This document shows positions 8,879-17,570 of a stretch of DNA of 64,000 nucleotides, in pieces (positions within the stretch are counted from its first letter, which is position 1; each line of letters begins with the position of its first letter). A model generated the notes under the pieces. That model saw only the letters and a program-made list of their open reading frames with translations, ran no database searches and had not been told where the DNA came from. The position numbers and the translations under genes were made by a program. The stretch is from JBOHRN01 sp050732775 (lineage in GTDB: Bacteria; Gemmatimonadota; Gemmatimonadetes; Longimicrobiales; Longimicrobiaceae): contig JBOHRN010000020.1 of the NCBI GenBank assembly GCA_050732775.1, positions 1 to 64,000 on the forward strand, in the 5' to 3' direction.

Positions 8879-9973
8879 ATGACACCAACCACAGCGTTCG
8901 CCGGTGGTTCCATGACCCAACGGCTAGAGGGCGCCGCCTTGAACGGGCGCATCCTGGTGGTGGACGACGAGGAGAATATCTGCCGTCTCCTCGAGCGCTA
9001 CCTCACCCGGCTCGGCCACCAGGTGGAGACGGCCAGGAACGTGCCCGATGCGGTGGGCTTGCTGGCCGACGGCGTGTTCGACCTGGTACTCACGGACCTT
9101 CGCTTGCCCGGGCCTTCCGGGCTCGATCTGCTCGTCGAGGTGCGCACCCGCTGCCCCGGCACCCGCCTGATCATGATGAGCGCCCACGGCGACATCTCCT
9201 CGGCCGCGGCGGCCATTGAGCGCGGGATCGACCACTTCATCATCAAGCCGTTCGAGCTCGAGGACCTCGGGAACAGGATCGGAGATTCGCTGGGGCGCTG
9301 GAGCCGGGAACGCCGGGCGCTCGAGGAGCGGGAAAATCTGGAGGCGAGGCTCCGCCAGCGCGACGTGGAGAGCCGCGTCTGGGTGCTGCGCGCGGCCCAC
9401 GCCCTGGCCACGGCAGTCGAGGCCAAGGACGCCTACACCGCCGGTCATGCGGTGCGGGTGACCGCGTACGCCATAACCATCGCGGAGGTCATCGGGGGCA
9501 TAGACCTTCTCCGCTTCCGATTGGCCGGCGACCTCCACGACGTGGGCAAGATCGGCGTCCCCGACCGGGTTCTGAACAAGCCCGGCCGGCTTAGCGAGAG
9601 CGAGACCGCCCTGGTGCAGAGACACCCGGAGATGGGCGCCCGCATCCTGGAACCCCTGATCGACGACCCCATGGTCATCGGCGTCATCCGCTGGCACCAC
9701 GAACGCTGGGATGGCAAGGGGTATCCCGACGGGCTGGCGGGAGACGACATCCCCCTGCCCGCGCGGATCCTGGCCGTGGCCGACACCATGGACGCCATGT
9801 CTTCGCTCAGGGCTTACCGCAACGGGATGTCGTGGGAGAAGGTGATCGAAGAAGTCCGGGACTGCTCCGGCAGCCAGTTTGACCCCGGCGTGGTAAAGGC
9901 GTTTGAGCGGGCGTTGCCCCGGCTGTCCGCCCACCGCGAGCACTTCGCCGAGGCTTACCGCAGGAATGCCTGA
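8879..9973 (+). CDS. Response regulator with HD-GYP phosphodiesterase domain
   Basis: A 364-aa cytoplasmic protein with an N-terminal receiver domain (ILVVDDEEN, phospho-acceptor Asp73 in LVLTDLRLPG, Lys in FIIKPFEL), a short coiled linker, and an HD-GYP domain (HAVRVTAYA, LHDVGKIGVPD, HHERWDGKGYPDG). HD-GYP proteins hydrolyse cyclic di-GMP. The metal-binding HD and GYP motifs look intact, so activity is expected. The start at 8879 is chosen because GGGGAGA lies just upstream; an ATG at 8852 would add nine residues. No partner histidine kinase is adjacent. Its end overlaps pdxH by 8 bases. Confidence 0.92.
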   Translation: MTPTTAFAGGSMTQRLEGAALNGRILVVDDEENICRLLERYLTRLGHQVETARNVPDAVGLLADGVFDLVLTDLRLPGPSGLDLLVEVRTRCPGTRLIMMSAHGDISSAAAAIERGIDHFIIKPFELEDLGNRIGDSLGRWSRERRALEERENLEARLRQRDVESRVWVLRAAHALATAVEAKDAYTAGHAVRVTAYAITIAEVIGGIDLLRFRLAGDLHDVGKIGVPDRVLNKPGRLSESETALVQRHPEMGARILEPLIDDPMVIGVIRWHHERWDGKGYPDGLAGDDIPLPARILAVADTMDAMSSLRAYRNGMSWEKVIEEVRDCSGSQFDPGVVKAFERALPRLSAHREHFAEAYRRNA

Positions 9974-10556
9974 GCGGGAGCCGGACCCCCTGCGCCGCTT
10001 CGGAGAGCTGCTGGCGCGAGCGGAGCGGAGCGGCCTTCCCGACGCGACCGCCGTGGCGCTGGCCACCTCCGACCGGAAGGGCCGCCCTTCGGTGCGCATG
10101 GTCCTGCTCAAGGACTTTGACCGGCGGGGTTTCCGCTTTTTCACCAACCTAGGCAGCCGCAAAGCCCATGACTTGGCCGAAAATCCCTACGCCGCGCTGT
10201 GCGCGCACTGGCCCTCGATCGAATCGCAGGTGCGCGTGGAGGGCCCGGTAGAGCGTCTCGGCGACGCCGAGGCGGATGAGTACTTTGCCCGCAGGCCGCG
10301 CGGCAGCCGCATCGGCGCGTGGGCGTCGCGCCAGAGCGAGCCGATGTCCAGCCGGGCCGAACTGGAACGCCGCGCGGCCGAGCTAGCAGAGCGCTTCGGC
10401 AAGGGCTCCATCCCCCGGCCCGAATTCTGGTCGGGGTTCCGGGTTCGCCCCGAGTGCATCGAGTTCTGGGAGAACCGTACCGACCGTCTCCACGCTCGCG
10501 AACTGTACCAAGTCGAAGCGGACGGGAGTTGGAGAGTGACGCTGCTACAGCCGTGA
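9966..10556 (+). CDS. pdxH: Pyridoxamine/pyridoxine 5'-phosphate oxidase
   Basis: This 196-aa FMN enzyme forms pyridoxal 5'-phosphate. Seen are the FMN-binding stretch GRPSVRMVLLKDFDRRGFRFFTN, SRKAHDLAENPYAAL, the RQSEPMSSRAEL segment and the C-terminal PECIEFWENRTDRLHAR signature. The start overlaps the end of the HD-GYP gene and its stop overlaps the next GTG, so it sits in a tight operon. PLP supply suits the several PLP enzymes in the window, though that is not evidence of direct linkage. Confidence 0.95.
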   Translation: MPEREPDPLRRFGELLARAERSGLPDATAVALATSDRKGRPSVRMVLLKDFDRRGFRFFTNLGSRKAHDLAENPYAALCAHWPSIESQVRVEGPVERLGDAEADEYFARRPRGSRIGAWASRQSEPMSSRAELERRAAELAERFGKGSIPRPEFWSGFRVRPECIEFWENRTDRLHARELYQVEADGSWRVTLLQP

Positions 10557-11854
10557 CCATCCCCGCCGGGGCCGGTGGCTACTTTTCGGTGCGCGTGCCC
10601 GCACGCCTCCTTCTCTTTCTCCTGTTGCCTCTCTCGTCTCCCGCGCAAGAGGTAATACCGGAGAGTTCGGGCGACGCTCTGGAGGTGTACCTGGTTACCA
10701 TCGGGCCGGGTGACGAAGTGTGGAACAAGTTCGGCCACAATGCGCTCCGCATCGTGGACACGCGCCGGGGCACGGACCTCTCTTACAACTACGGCATCTT
10801 CGACTTCGCCCAACCCGGCTTCCTGACCCGCTTCGTCTTGGGAGAGATGTGGTACTCGGTGGCGAGCTTCCCCACCGGAGCCATGCTGGAGGCGTACCGG
10901 CGCCAGAACCGTGACATCTGGCTGCAGGAATTGCGGCTGGCTGCGGGTGAGAAAGCCGCCTTGCGGGGCTACCTGGAGTGGAACGTCCTGCCTGAAAACC
11001 AGAGTTACAGCTACGATTACTTCCTGGACAACTGCTCCACCCGGGTGAGAGACGCCTTGGATATAGCTTTGGACGGATCCCTCCGGCGTACTTTCGAGGA
11101 CCTGCCGGCCGGTACCACTTACCGTTCGGTTTCGCGGCGCTTGACCGGCGACGAACTCCTGTACTCCACCGGCGTCCACGCCGGGTTGGGGCCGTTCACC
11201 GACCGGCCGCTTTCGGCGTGGGATGAGATGTTCATCCCCATGGAGCTGCGCGGGCACCTCAATACTCTGGCCGAAGAGACCCGAAGGAGGGGGGGCGAGC
11301 CGCTGGTCGCGCGCGACACCCTTCTCTTCGACGCCACCCGGCCCCCGCCTCCGGAGCGTCCCCCGCGCCGGCTGGCGGGGTTTCTGCTGGCGGGTTTGTC
11401 GCTCGGAGTAGGGATGGCGGTGCTGGGATGGTTCGCGCCCGCCAGCACACCGGCGCGGGTTGGGTTTACGGTGCTGGGTGGCGGTTGGGGGGGGGTGGCG
11501 GGCGCGGTGGGGGTCCTGCTCCTTTTCTTATGGCTCTTCACCGACCATCAAGCCGCCCACCGGAACGAAAACCTCTTGCACCTGAACCCGCTGAGCTTGC
11601 CGCTACTCCCGCTGCTCCCGCTCGCGGCGGCGGGGCAGGGGTGGGCGGGGCGGTTGGCGGTCCTCTGCGCGGCTGGGGCCGCCGGGCTCTCTCTGCTGGG
11701 GCTCCTGGTAGGGTGGTTGCCCGGCCTCCCCCAAGTCAACGGAGAGATCTTGGCTCTGGCCTTGCCGTTGAACTTTGGTGCCTTGGCGGGAGCGGTTTTT
11801 CTGCAAAGAAAGCCGCTTTGGACCTCCCGCAACCGTAAACGATGGATAAAGTAA
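10553..11854 (+). CDS. DUF4105 (Lnb N-terminal) membrane protein
   Basis: 433 aa from a GTG overlapping the pdxH stop (GTGA). A signal peptide (ARLLLFLLLPLSSPAQE) leads into the periplasmic Lnb-N/DUF4105 domain with GPGDEVWNKFGHNALRI, YNYGIFDFAQPGFLTRF and the conserved NCSTRVRDAL. About residue 260 onward there are five or so hydrophobic segments, predicted membrane spans. The domain has a cysteine-protease-like His/Cys pattern (GHNALR, DNCSTR), but catalysis in this family is not something I can confirm here. It overlaps the next gene by 13 bases. Confidence 0.8.
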   Translation: MTIPAGAGGYFSVRVPARLLLFLLLPLSSPAQEVIPESSGDALEVYLVTIGPGDEVWNKFGHNALRIVDTRRGTDLSYNYGIFDFAQPGFLTRFVLGEMWYSVASFPTGAMLEAYRRQNRDIWLQELRLAAGEKAALRGYLEWNVLPENQSYSYDYFLDNCSTRVRDALDIALDGSLRRTFEDLPAGTTYRSVSRRLTGDELLYSTGVHAGLGPFTDRPLSAWDEMFIPMELRGHLNTLAEETRRRGGEPLVARDTLLFDATRPPPPERPPRRLAGFLLAGLSLGVGMAVLGWFAPASTPARVGFTVLGGGWGGVAGAVGVLLLFLWLFTDHQAAHRNENLLHLNPLSLPLLPLLPLAAAGQGWAGRLAVLCAAGAAGLSLLGLLVGWLPGLPQVNGEILALALPLNFGALAGAVFLQRKPLWTSRNRKRWIK

Positions 11855-13686
11855 TTAAAACCCTCCTTTGCGCCGTCGCCCTCTTGGCGGCTTGCCAGCC
11901 GTCGGCCCCACCGGCGGCCGAACCGCCTCCGCCCCGCGCTGAAAGCGGTGCCGTGGTGGAGCGGCTAGCCGACGAATACTGGGAGTGGGTGCTACGCGAG
12001 TTTCCCGAGACCGGCACCTACCTGGGCGGTGGCCGGTACGACCACCGGCTCAGCGATGTTTCGAACTCGGCGCGCACCCGGCGCGAAGTATGGCGTAGAG
12101 AGTTCTTGGCCAGGATCGATAGCGCCTCCGCCGGGCGGCGCTTTGCTCCGGCCGAGCGCATCACCCTCGCCCTGCTCCGGGAAGAGGTGACAAAAGAGCT
12201 CGCCACCGGGGTGTGCGAGTCGGCTCTCTGGTCCGTTCACCCCTTGGGTGGTCCCCAGGTAGACCTCCTCCGGCTCGCGGCCGTGCAACCTTCTGAGAGC
12301 CCGGCCGAGGGCCAGGCCCTGCTCTCGCGCTACCGGGCCGTCCCCGGCTACATCGCCAGCTGGATCGCCAACCTGCGCGAAGGCATGGAGCGCGGTTACC
12401 TGGCTCCACGGGTCGCGGTGGAGAGGGTGGTCGGCCAGCTCCAAGACCTCCTGGACGCCCGCGAGATCTACCTCACCGTAGACACGTTGATCGTCCGGGA
12501 AGACAACTTCCCCCTGGGGCTGAGCCCTCTGGTTATGCTCGCGGTTACGCCCCGGGAGGGGTGGTCCGGGAGCTCCTGGGCGTCGTTCCGGCGCGGCGTA
12601 CGCGACGCCGTGGTGGGCGGGGTTATGCCCGCCTTCCAAAGCTACTTGGACTTTCTCCGTGATGAGTATCTGCCCCGCGCCCGCAGAGAACCGGGTGTCG
12701 CCGCCAACCCGGCTGGGGGGAGCTGCTACCGGGCCAAGATCCGTGCCGAGACCTCGCTCGAGCTCTCGCCGCGAGAGATCCACCGCGTCGGGTTGGAGGA
12801 GATGGCGAAGATCCACGCCGAGATGCGCCCCATCACCCAGCGGCTCTTCGAGAGCGAGGAGTTGCAAGCCGTCTTCGCTACGCTCCGGAGCGACCCCAAC
12901 TACTCCTTTCAGACCAGAGAGCAGATCGAAACCGCCGCCCGCAGTGCGGTAGACCGCGCTGGGGCTGCCCTTTCCGGGTACTTTGAGCGGCTTCCCGAGG
13001 CGCCGGTGGTGGTCCGCCCGCTCGACCGCTTCGAGGAGGAAGACGCGCCCGCCGCGTACTACTTTCCCGGGGCCAGCGACGGCTCCCGGCCCGGCAGGTA
13101 CCGGGTCAACACCTACCAGCCCCGCTCCCGCCCCCGCTACACCGCCGAGGTACTCGCCTTTCACGAAGCCGTACCGGGGCACCACCTCCAGATCGCCCTG
13201 GCCCAAGAGCTGGAGGGAGTGCCCGAGTTCCAGAGGCACGCCGGCACCACCAGCTTCGTAGAGGGGTGGGCGCTCTACTCCGAGCGGCTGGCCGACGAGA
13301 TGGGGCTCTACTCCAGCGACCTGGACCGGCTCGGGATGCTCTCCTTCGACGCCTGGCGGGCCGCCCGGCTCGTAACCGACACCGGTCTACACGCCTTGGG
13401 CTGGAGCCGCGAGCAAGCCATCGAGTATATGCTGAAGAACACCGCCCTGTCCCGGACCGACGCTAGCAACGAAATCGACCGCTATATCGTGTGGCCGGGG
13501 CAAGCGTTGGCGTACAAGCTCGGCCAGCGCGAAATCCTCCGGCTCCGGGCCGAGTCGGAAGCCCGGCTGGGAGACCGCTTCGACCTGGCGTCTTTTCACC
13601 ATCTAGTGCTCGGGGCGGGCGCCGTTACCCTCCCCATTCTGCGCGAGCGGGTGGAGCGGTGGATCGGGGAGCGGGCGTCGTCGTGA
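11842..13686 (+). CDS. DUF885 family lipoprotein, predicted metal-dependent peptidase
   Basis: 614 aa with a lipobox near the N-terminus (LLCAVALLAAC) followed by a Pro-rich linker. The hallmark is HEAVPGHHLQ with downstream TSFVEGWALYSERLADEMG, giving an HExxxGH-type metal site plus a distal Glu. DUF885 proteins are common in Gemmatimonadota and are treated as putative carboxypeptidase-like enzymes; the substrate is unknown. Its stop overlaps the next start (GTGA). It probably joins the other exported peptidases of this window in using external peptides. Confidence 0.85.
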   Translation: MDKVIKTLLCAVALLAACQPSAPPAAEPPPPRAESGAVVERLADEYWEWVLREFPETGTYLGGGRYDHRLSDVSNSARTRREVWRREFLARIDSASAGRRFAPAERITLALLREEVTKELATGVCESALWSVHPLGGPQVDLLRLAAVQPSESPAEGQALLSRYRAVPGYIASWIANLREGMERGYLAPRVAVERVVGQLQDLLDAREIYLTVDTLIVREDNFPLGLSPLVMLAVTPREGWSGSSWASFRRGVRDAVVGGVMPAFQSYLDFLRDEYLPRARREPGVAANPAGGSCYRAKIRAETSLELSPREIHRVGLEEMAKIHAEMRPITQRLFESEELQAVFATLRSDPNYSFQTREQIETAARSAVDRAGAALSGYFERLPEAPVVVRPLDRFEEEDAPAAYYFPGASDGSRPGRYRVNTYQPRSRPRYTAEVLAFHEAVPGHHLQIALAQELEGVPEFQRHAGTTSFVEGWALYSERLADEMGLYSSDLDRLGMLSFDAWRAARLVTDTGLHALGWSREQAIEYMLKNTALSRTDASNEIDRYIVWPGQALAYKLGQREILRLRAESEARLGDRFDLASFHHLVLGAGAVTLPILRERVERWIGERASS

Positions 13687-14195
13687 GCCGGACCGAGTTC
13701 GAAATCCACCGGGCTACCCGCGAGGACGCCGAGGTCTTTCTGGAGCTGATCGACGCCCACGCTAGCTTTGAGGGCATGGACCCCCCTGACGAAGCCGCCA
13801 AAGACCGGCTGACGCGCGACGCCTTCGAGCGCGACCCGCCCCGCTACCTAGCTTACCTGGCCCGCCACCGCGGCCGCGACGTGGGCTACGCCATCTGTTA
13901 CGAAGCGTACTCTTCCTTCCTGGCGCTACCCACCTTCTACCTGGAAGACATCTTCGTGCACAGCGAGACCCGGGGGATGGGGTTTGGCGGCGCCGTGTTC
14001 CAGTACCTGGTCGAGGAGGCGGTGCGGCGGGGGTGCGGGCGCATGGAGTGGATGGTGGTCGACTGGAACGAGAACGCCATCGGCTTTTACGAGCGGCGGG
14101 GCGCGGAGCGTCTCGACGAATGGCACAGCTACCGGCTCGAGGGCGAGGCGCTCGAACGGCTCGCGGTGGAGGGCCGCGCCGCTCATCCCTCGTGA
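13683..14195 (+). CDS. GNAT family N-acetyltransferase
   Basis: This 170-aa single-domain protein starts at the GTG overlapping the DUF885 stop. FEIHRATREDAEVFLELI is the N-terminal strand and helix, LEDIFVHSETRGMGFGGAVF gives the acetyl-CoA pyrophosphate loop (R-G-x-G-x-G/A variant), and WNENAIGFYERRGAERLDEW is the usual C-terminal motif. It resembles diamine or small amine acetyltransferases of the SSAT-like group, but the substrate is not determined. Confidence 0.85.
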   Translation: MSRTEFEIHRATREDAEVFLELIDAHASFEGMDPPDEAAKDRLTRDAFERDPPRYLAYLARHRGRDVGYAICYEAYSSFLALPTFYLEDIFVHSETRGMGFGGAVFQYLVEEAVRRGCGRMEWMVVDWNENAIGFYERRGAERLDEWHSYRLEGEALERLAVEGRAAHPS

Positions 14196-14866
14196 CAGCG
14201 ACGAACAACCGGCTCCGCCCCTCTCCCGGGGCGGTCGCGCACCTCTCGGCCGCCGACCCCGTGCTAGCCGGGGTCATCGAGCGCGTGGGTAGCTACGACC
14301 GGCCGCGGGAGCCCGATCTGTGGCGGGCGCTCGCGAGCTCCATCGTGTCGCAGCAGCTCTCCCTCAAGGCCGCCGCCACCATCGAGGGGCGGCTGGCTGC
14401 CCTGGCGGGCGGAGACGCTGGCTTTCCCGCACCGTCCCGCGTGCTCGTTCTCGCAGAGGAGGAGCTTCAGAGGTGCGGGCTTTCGCGCGCCAAAGTCGGC
14501 TACCTGAGAGGGATCGCGGCCGCTTTCGCCGGGGGGGAGCTGGTGGCGGAGGAGGTCGCCACGCTGGACGACGACGCCGTAATCGAGCGCCTCACGGCGC
14601 TGCGCGGCGTGGGGCGCTGGACGGCCCAGATGGTGCTCATCTTCTGCCTGGGGCGGCCCGATGTGCTGCCGCTGGACGACCTCGGGTTCCGCGAGGCGGC
14701 GCGGCTTGCCTACGGCTTGGACGAGCGTCCCGGCCCGGATCTGCTAACCAGGATGGCCGGGCCGTGGCGGCCGCACCGCTCGAGCGCCACGCAGTTTCTG
14801 TGGGAGAGCCGCTACCTGACGCCACCTGCGCCCCGTCCAGCGACCCGGCCGCCACCGTGCGGGTAG
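14192..14866 (+). CDS. DNA-3-methyladenine glycosylase II type (HhH-GPD) repair enzyme
   Basis: This 224-aa protein starts at a GTG overlapping the GNAT stop. The HhH-GPD domain has SSIVSQQLSLKAA, the helix-hairpin-helix LRGVGRWTAQMVL, and the catalytic aspartate in LPLDDLGF (Asp163 by comparison with AlkA). It would excise alkylated purines in base excision repair. It lacks the N-terminal AlkA domain and the iron-sulfur loop of Nth/MutY. After the natural end of the domain (FLWESRY) it has an extra Pro/Arg-rich tail of ~18 residues that lies antisense to the S9 peptidase gene. Confidence 0.9.
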   Translation: MTATNNRLRPSPGAVAHLSAADPVLAGVIERVGSYDRPREPDLWRALASSIVSQQLSLKAAATIEGRLAALAGGDAGFPAPSRVLVLAEEELQRCGLSRAKVGYLRGIAAAFAGGELVAEEVATLDDDAVIERLTALRGVGRWTAQMVLIFCLGRPDVLPLDDLGFREAARLAYGLDERPGPDLLTRMAGPWRPHRSSATQFLWESRYLTPPAPRPATRPPPCG

Positions 14867-17054
14867 ACGAGAGCTCCACCTCGTTCCCCCCCCGCACGTT
14901 GACCATCTGCGCGTAGCTCAACGTCACCGGCCGCACGGCCGAGCCGGTGAAGGAGAGATGGGCTTCGCCTTCTGCCCCGCTGTCGGGGTCCCGCAGCGTG
15001 ACCGTGGCCGGATCCACGGTAATGGATTCCAGCCGCTCGCGGATCTCGGCCGGCACTTCTTCCTGGTACCGTCCGCCCAAGTGCTCGGCCAGGAACTTCT
15101 CGATCGCCGCGATCATGGCGAGCCGGTTCTCCCGGCCCGCGAAGCCGTGCCCCTCGTCCGGGGCCACGAGGTACTGCACGGTGCGCCCCAGGTCGCGGAG
15201 CGCCACCACGATCTGGTCGGACTCGTGCTGCTTGACCCGCGGGTCGTTCGCGCCCTGGATCACCAGCAGCGGAGCGGTGATCTGCTGCGCTGAAAAGAGC
15301 GGCGACTGTTCGACCAGCCGCTCCCGTTGCTCGGGGTCGTCGGGGTCGCCCACCCGCAGCGTGAACAGCTTCCTGATGGGACCCCAGTAGGGGGGGATCG
15401 AGTTGAGCAGGGTGATGATGTTCGAGGGCCCCACGATGTCGACCCCGGCGGCGTAGATCTCCGGGGTGAAGGCTAGCCCGGCCAGGGTGGCGTAGCCGCC
15501 GTAGGAGCCGCCCATGATTGCCACCCGGTCGGGGTCGGCGATCCCCTCCTCCACGAGGTACTGCACACCGTCGGTGATGTCGTGCTGCATGGTGCCGGTG
15601 CCCCACTCCATGTTCCCCAGGTTCAGGAACCGCTTTCCGTAGCCGGTCGAGCCCCGGAAGTTGGGCTGGAGCACGGCGTAGCCCCGGTTGGCCAGGAACT
15701 GCGCGTACGAGTCGTACCCCCAGCCATCCCGGCCCCAGGGGCCCCCGTGCGGCATGACCACCACGGGCAGGTTCCTCGGCTCCACCCCCTGGGGAAGGGT
15801 GAGGTAGGCGGGGATCTCGAGTCCGTCCCGCGCCGGGTAGCGGACCGCTTGCATCTCCGCCAGGTGCTCGGTGGGCAGGTCCGGGCGCGGCCGGTAGAGT
15901 AAGGATACCTCACCCGAGCCACCGTCGTACAGGTAGGTGGCGCCGGGGTCGGTGTCCGAGGTCACGGAGACCAGATGCATGCGGTCGTCCTCCGTGGCCG
16001 AACCGAAGTAGACGTCGCCTTTGGGCAGGGCCGCCTTTACGCGGGTGTAGTCCCGGGCGAAGGTCTCGTCCTTGGGGTATACCCGGAGCCGGTCGCCCAC
16101 GTAGTAGGTCGCCACCAACTCCTCGGTGGCGTTCGAGAACTCGGCGCCCCCGAAGTCTACCTCCCCTTCCGGATCCCGGTCCACGAACTCCTCCTCGCCG
16201 GTCTCCGGGTCGAAGAGCACCAACTCCGCGAGGTCCCGGTCTCCCCGGTTGCTGATCAGGTAGACCCGCTGCCCGTCCCTATGGTAGCGGAGCGGGCCGC
16301 ACGCCAGCTCCTCGAAGGCGCATTCGTAGACCGGCGTCAGCCGCTCTCCATCCACCCGCAGGATCTGCCAGCCGCCGTCATCCCGCTGCCTGACGGCCAG
16401 CCGGAGGTTTCCCTCCAGGTCGGCCTGCCAGCCGGCCACGTTCTCTTCGTTGCGGAAGACCAACTCCCGGCGCCCGGTGGCCAGATCGACCCGGTAGACG
16501 TCATGGAGCGCCGGGTCGCGGTCGTTGAGGCCCACCAGGATGCGGCCCGGATCGTTCTCGGGGACCGAGATGATTTGGGCTCGAGCCTCCTCATAGGGGG
16601 TGAGGTCGCGGGCGGGGGGCACCCGCTCGCCCGGCGCCGGACCGGCGTTCGGGTCCACGGCGTAGACGCGGAAGTTTTCGTCGCCCCGCTTGTCTTGCAC
16701 GTAGAGGATGTAATGCCCATCCCGGCTCCAGAAATAGCTGCGCACCGGCCGGTCCCGGTCGTCGGTCAGGGGCCGGGCCGCCTCGAACGGCTCGTCGACC
16801 CCCTTGACCCAGATATTCATCACCCCGTCTAGCGGCTTCCGGAACGAGAGGAAGCGACCGTCGGGCGAGAGCTGGCCGCCCGCTATCTCGGGGTCGCCGA
16901 AGAGGATCTCGCGGTCGATGAGCGGGGGCAGCCGGTCCAGATACGCCTGCCGCTGCTCCTCCTCGGCCGGTGCCGGCGTGGGGGGCGGAGCTGGCTCGCG
17001 CGCGGCGGGAGCGCAGCCGGCGAGGATCAGGAAGAGTAGGAGAGTCCGTCGCAT
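14637..17054 (-). CDS. S9 family (DPP IV/acylaminoacyl-type) serine peptidase, lipoprotein, with read-through tail
   Basis: 805 aa from the Met before the lipoprotein signal (RTLLLFLILAGC). A propeller region is followed by the alpha/beta hydrolase domain with Ser in MGGSYGGYATLAG, Asp in QGANDPRVKQHES and His in PDEGHGFAG. It would release dipeptides or acylated residues from peptides outside the inner membrane. The tail is odd: after the region ending SSTRTVAAG, about 75 Arg/Ala/Pro-rich residues run antisense through 230 bases of the glycosylase gene, which looks like loss of the original stop. Function of the core should be intact. Confidence 0.9.
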   Translation of the reverse strand: MRRTLLLFLILAGCAPAAREPAPPPTPAPAEEEQRQAYLDRLPPLIDREILFGDPEIAGGQLSPDGRFLSFRKPLDGVMNIWVKGVDEPFEAARPLTDDRDRPVRSYFWSRDGHYILYVQDKRGDENFRVYAVDPNAGPAPGERVPPARDLTPYEEARAQIISVPENDPGRILVGLNDRDPALHDVYRVDLATGRRELVFRNEENVAGWQADLEGNLRLAVRQRDDGGWQILRVDGERLTPVYECAFEELACGPLRYHRDGQRVYLISNRGDRDLAELVLFDPETGEEEFVDRDPEGEVDFGGAEFSNATEELVATYYVGDRLRVYPKDETFARDYTRVKAALPKGDVYFGSATEDDRMHLVSVTSDTDPGATYLYDGGSGEVSLLYRPRPDLPTEHLAEMQAVRYPARDGLEIPAYLTLPQGVEPRNLPVVVMPHGGPWGRDGWGYDSYAQFLANRGYAVLQPNFRGSTGYGKRFLNLGNMEWGTGTMQHDITDGVQYLVEEGIADPDRVAIMGGSYGGYATLAGLAFTPEIYAAGVDIVGPSNIITLLNSIPPYWGPIRKLFTLRVGDPDDPEQRERLVEQSPLFSAQQITAPLLVIQGANDPRVKQHESDQIVVALRDLGRTVQYLVAPDEGHGFAGRENRLAMIAAIEKFLAEHLGGRYQEEVPAEIRERLESITVDPATVTLRDPDSGAEGEAHLSFTGSAVRPVTLSYAQMVNVRGGNEVELSSTRTVAAGSLDGAQVASGSGSPTETAWRSSGAAATARPSWLADPGRDARPSRRQAAPPRGTRGRPAAAHRAAPGRR

Positions 17055-17139
17055 GGTTCGCGCTCCGTGGTGAAGGTTCGCTGCGGCCGGCCAAGGTAGC
17101 AAAATCGCCCTGGCCGGGCAAGGGAACCGTTCCGCTGTG

Positions 17140-17394
17140 CTACACCGTTCGCCGCCCCACCACCAGCCGGTAAATGGCCAAGAGGATGATGGCTCCGATG
17201 ACCGCTCCGATGAACCCCGCCGGCCCCGTGTCGGCCGTCAGCCCCAGAGCTCCGCCCAGCCAGCCGCCCACGAAGGCGCCCGCGATGCCGAGCAAGACGG
17301 TGACAATGCAGCCACCGGGGTCCTTGCCGGGCATGATGAGTTTGGCGAGCGCGCCCGCCAGGCCGCCGATGATGATCCACCAGATAATCTCCAC
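17140..17394 (-). CDS. GlsB/YeaQ/YmgE family stress-response membrane protein
   Basis: This 84-aa protein starts at a GTG preceded by GGGAGAAAAG. The alternative longer frame starting near 17565 adds 57 residues unlike the family and is rejected. It has three hydrophobic segments: EIIWWIIIGGLAGALAKLIM, then GCIVTVLLGIAGAFVGGWLG, then GFIGAVIGAIILLAIYRL, with the Gly-rich pattern and the MPGKDPGG loop of the family. Members are small inner-membrane proteins linked to envelope or acid stress; mechanism unknown. Confidence 0.88.
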   Translation of the reverse strand: MEIIWWIIIGGLAGALAKLIMPGKDPGGCIVTVLLGIAGAFVGGWLGGALGLTADTGPAGFIGAVIGAIILLAIYRLVVGRRTV

Positions 17395-17570
17395 GATCTT
17401 TTCTCCCGTCTGGTAAGCTGTGGAACTGTCGTCCCGGGAGTCTGCAAAGTAAGTGCCGAGGGGCTGGTAACAATCGTCGGAGGTACCGGAGATCTCTTCT
17501 TCTTGACCTCGGAGTGTAACTTTTCCTTCCTGGCGGTTTACACGCAAACTATTTGCATCATCCACTTTCC

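Noticed and set aside
17395..17565. N-terminal extension of the GlsB-like protein
   Set aside because: The extra residues do not match the family, overlap mpl, and a GTG with a good ribosome site gives the normal length.
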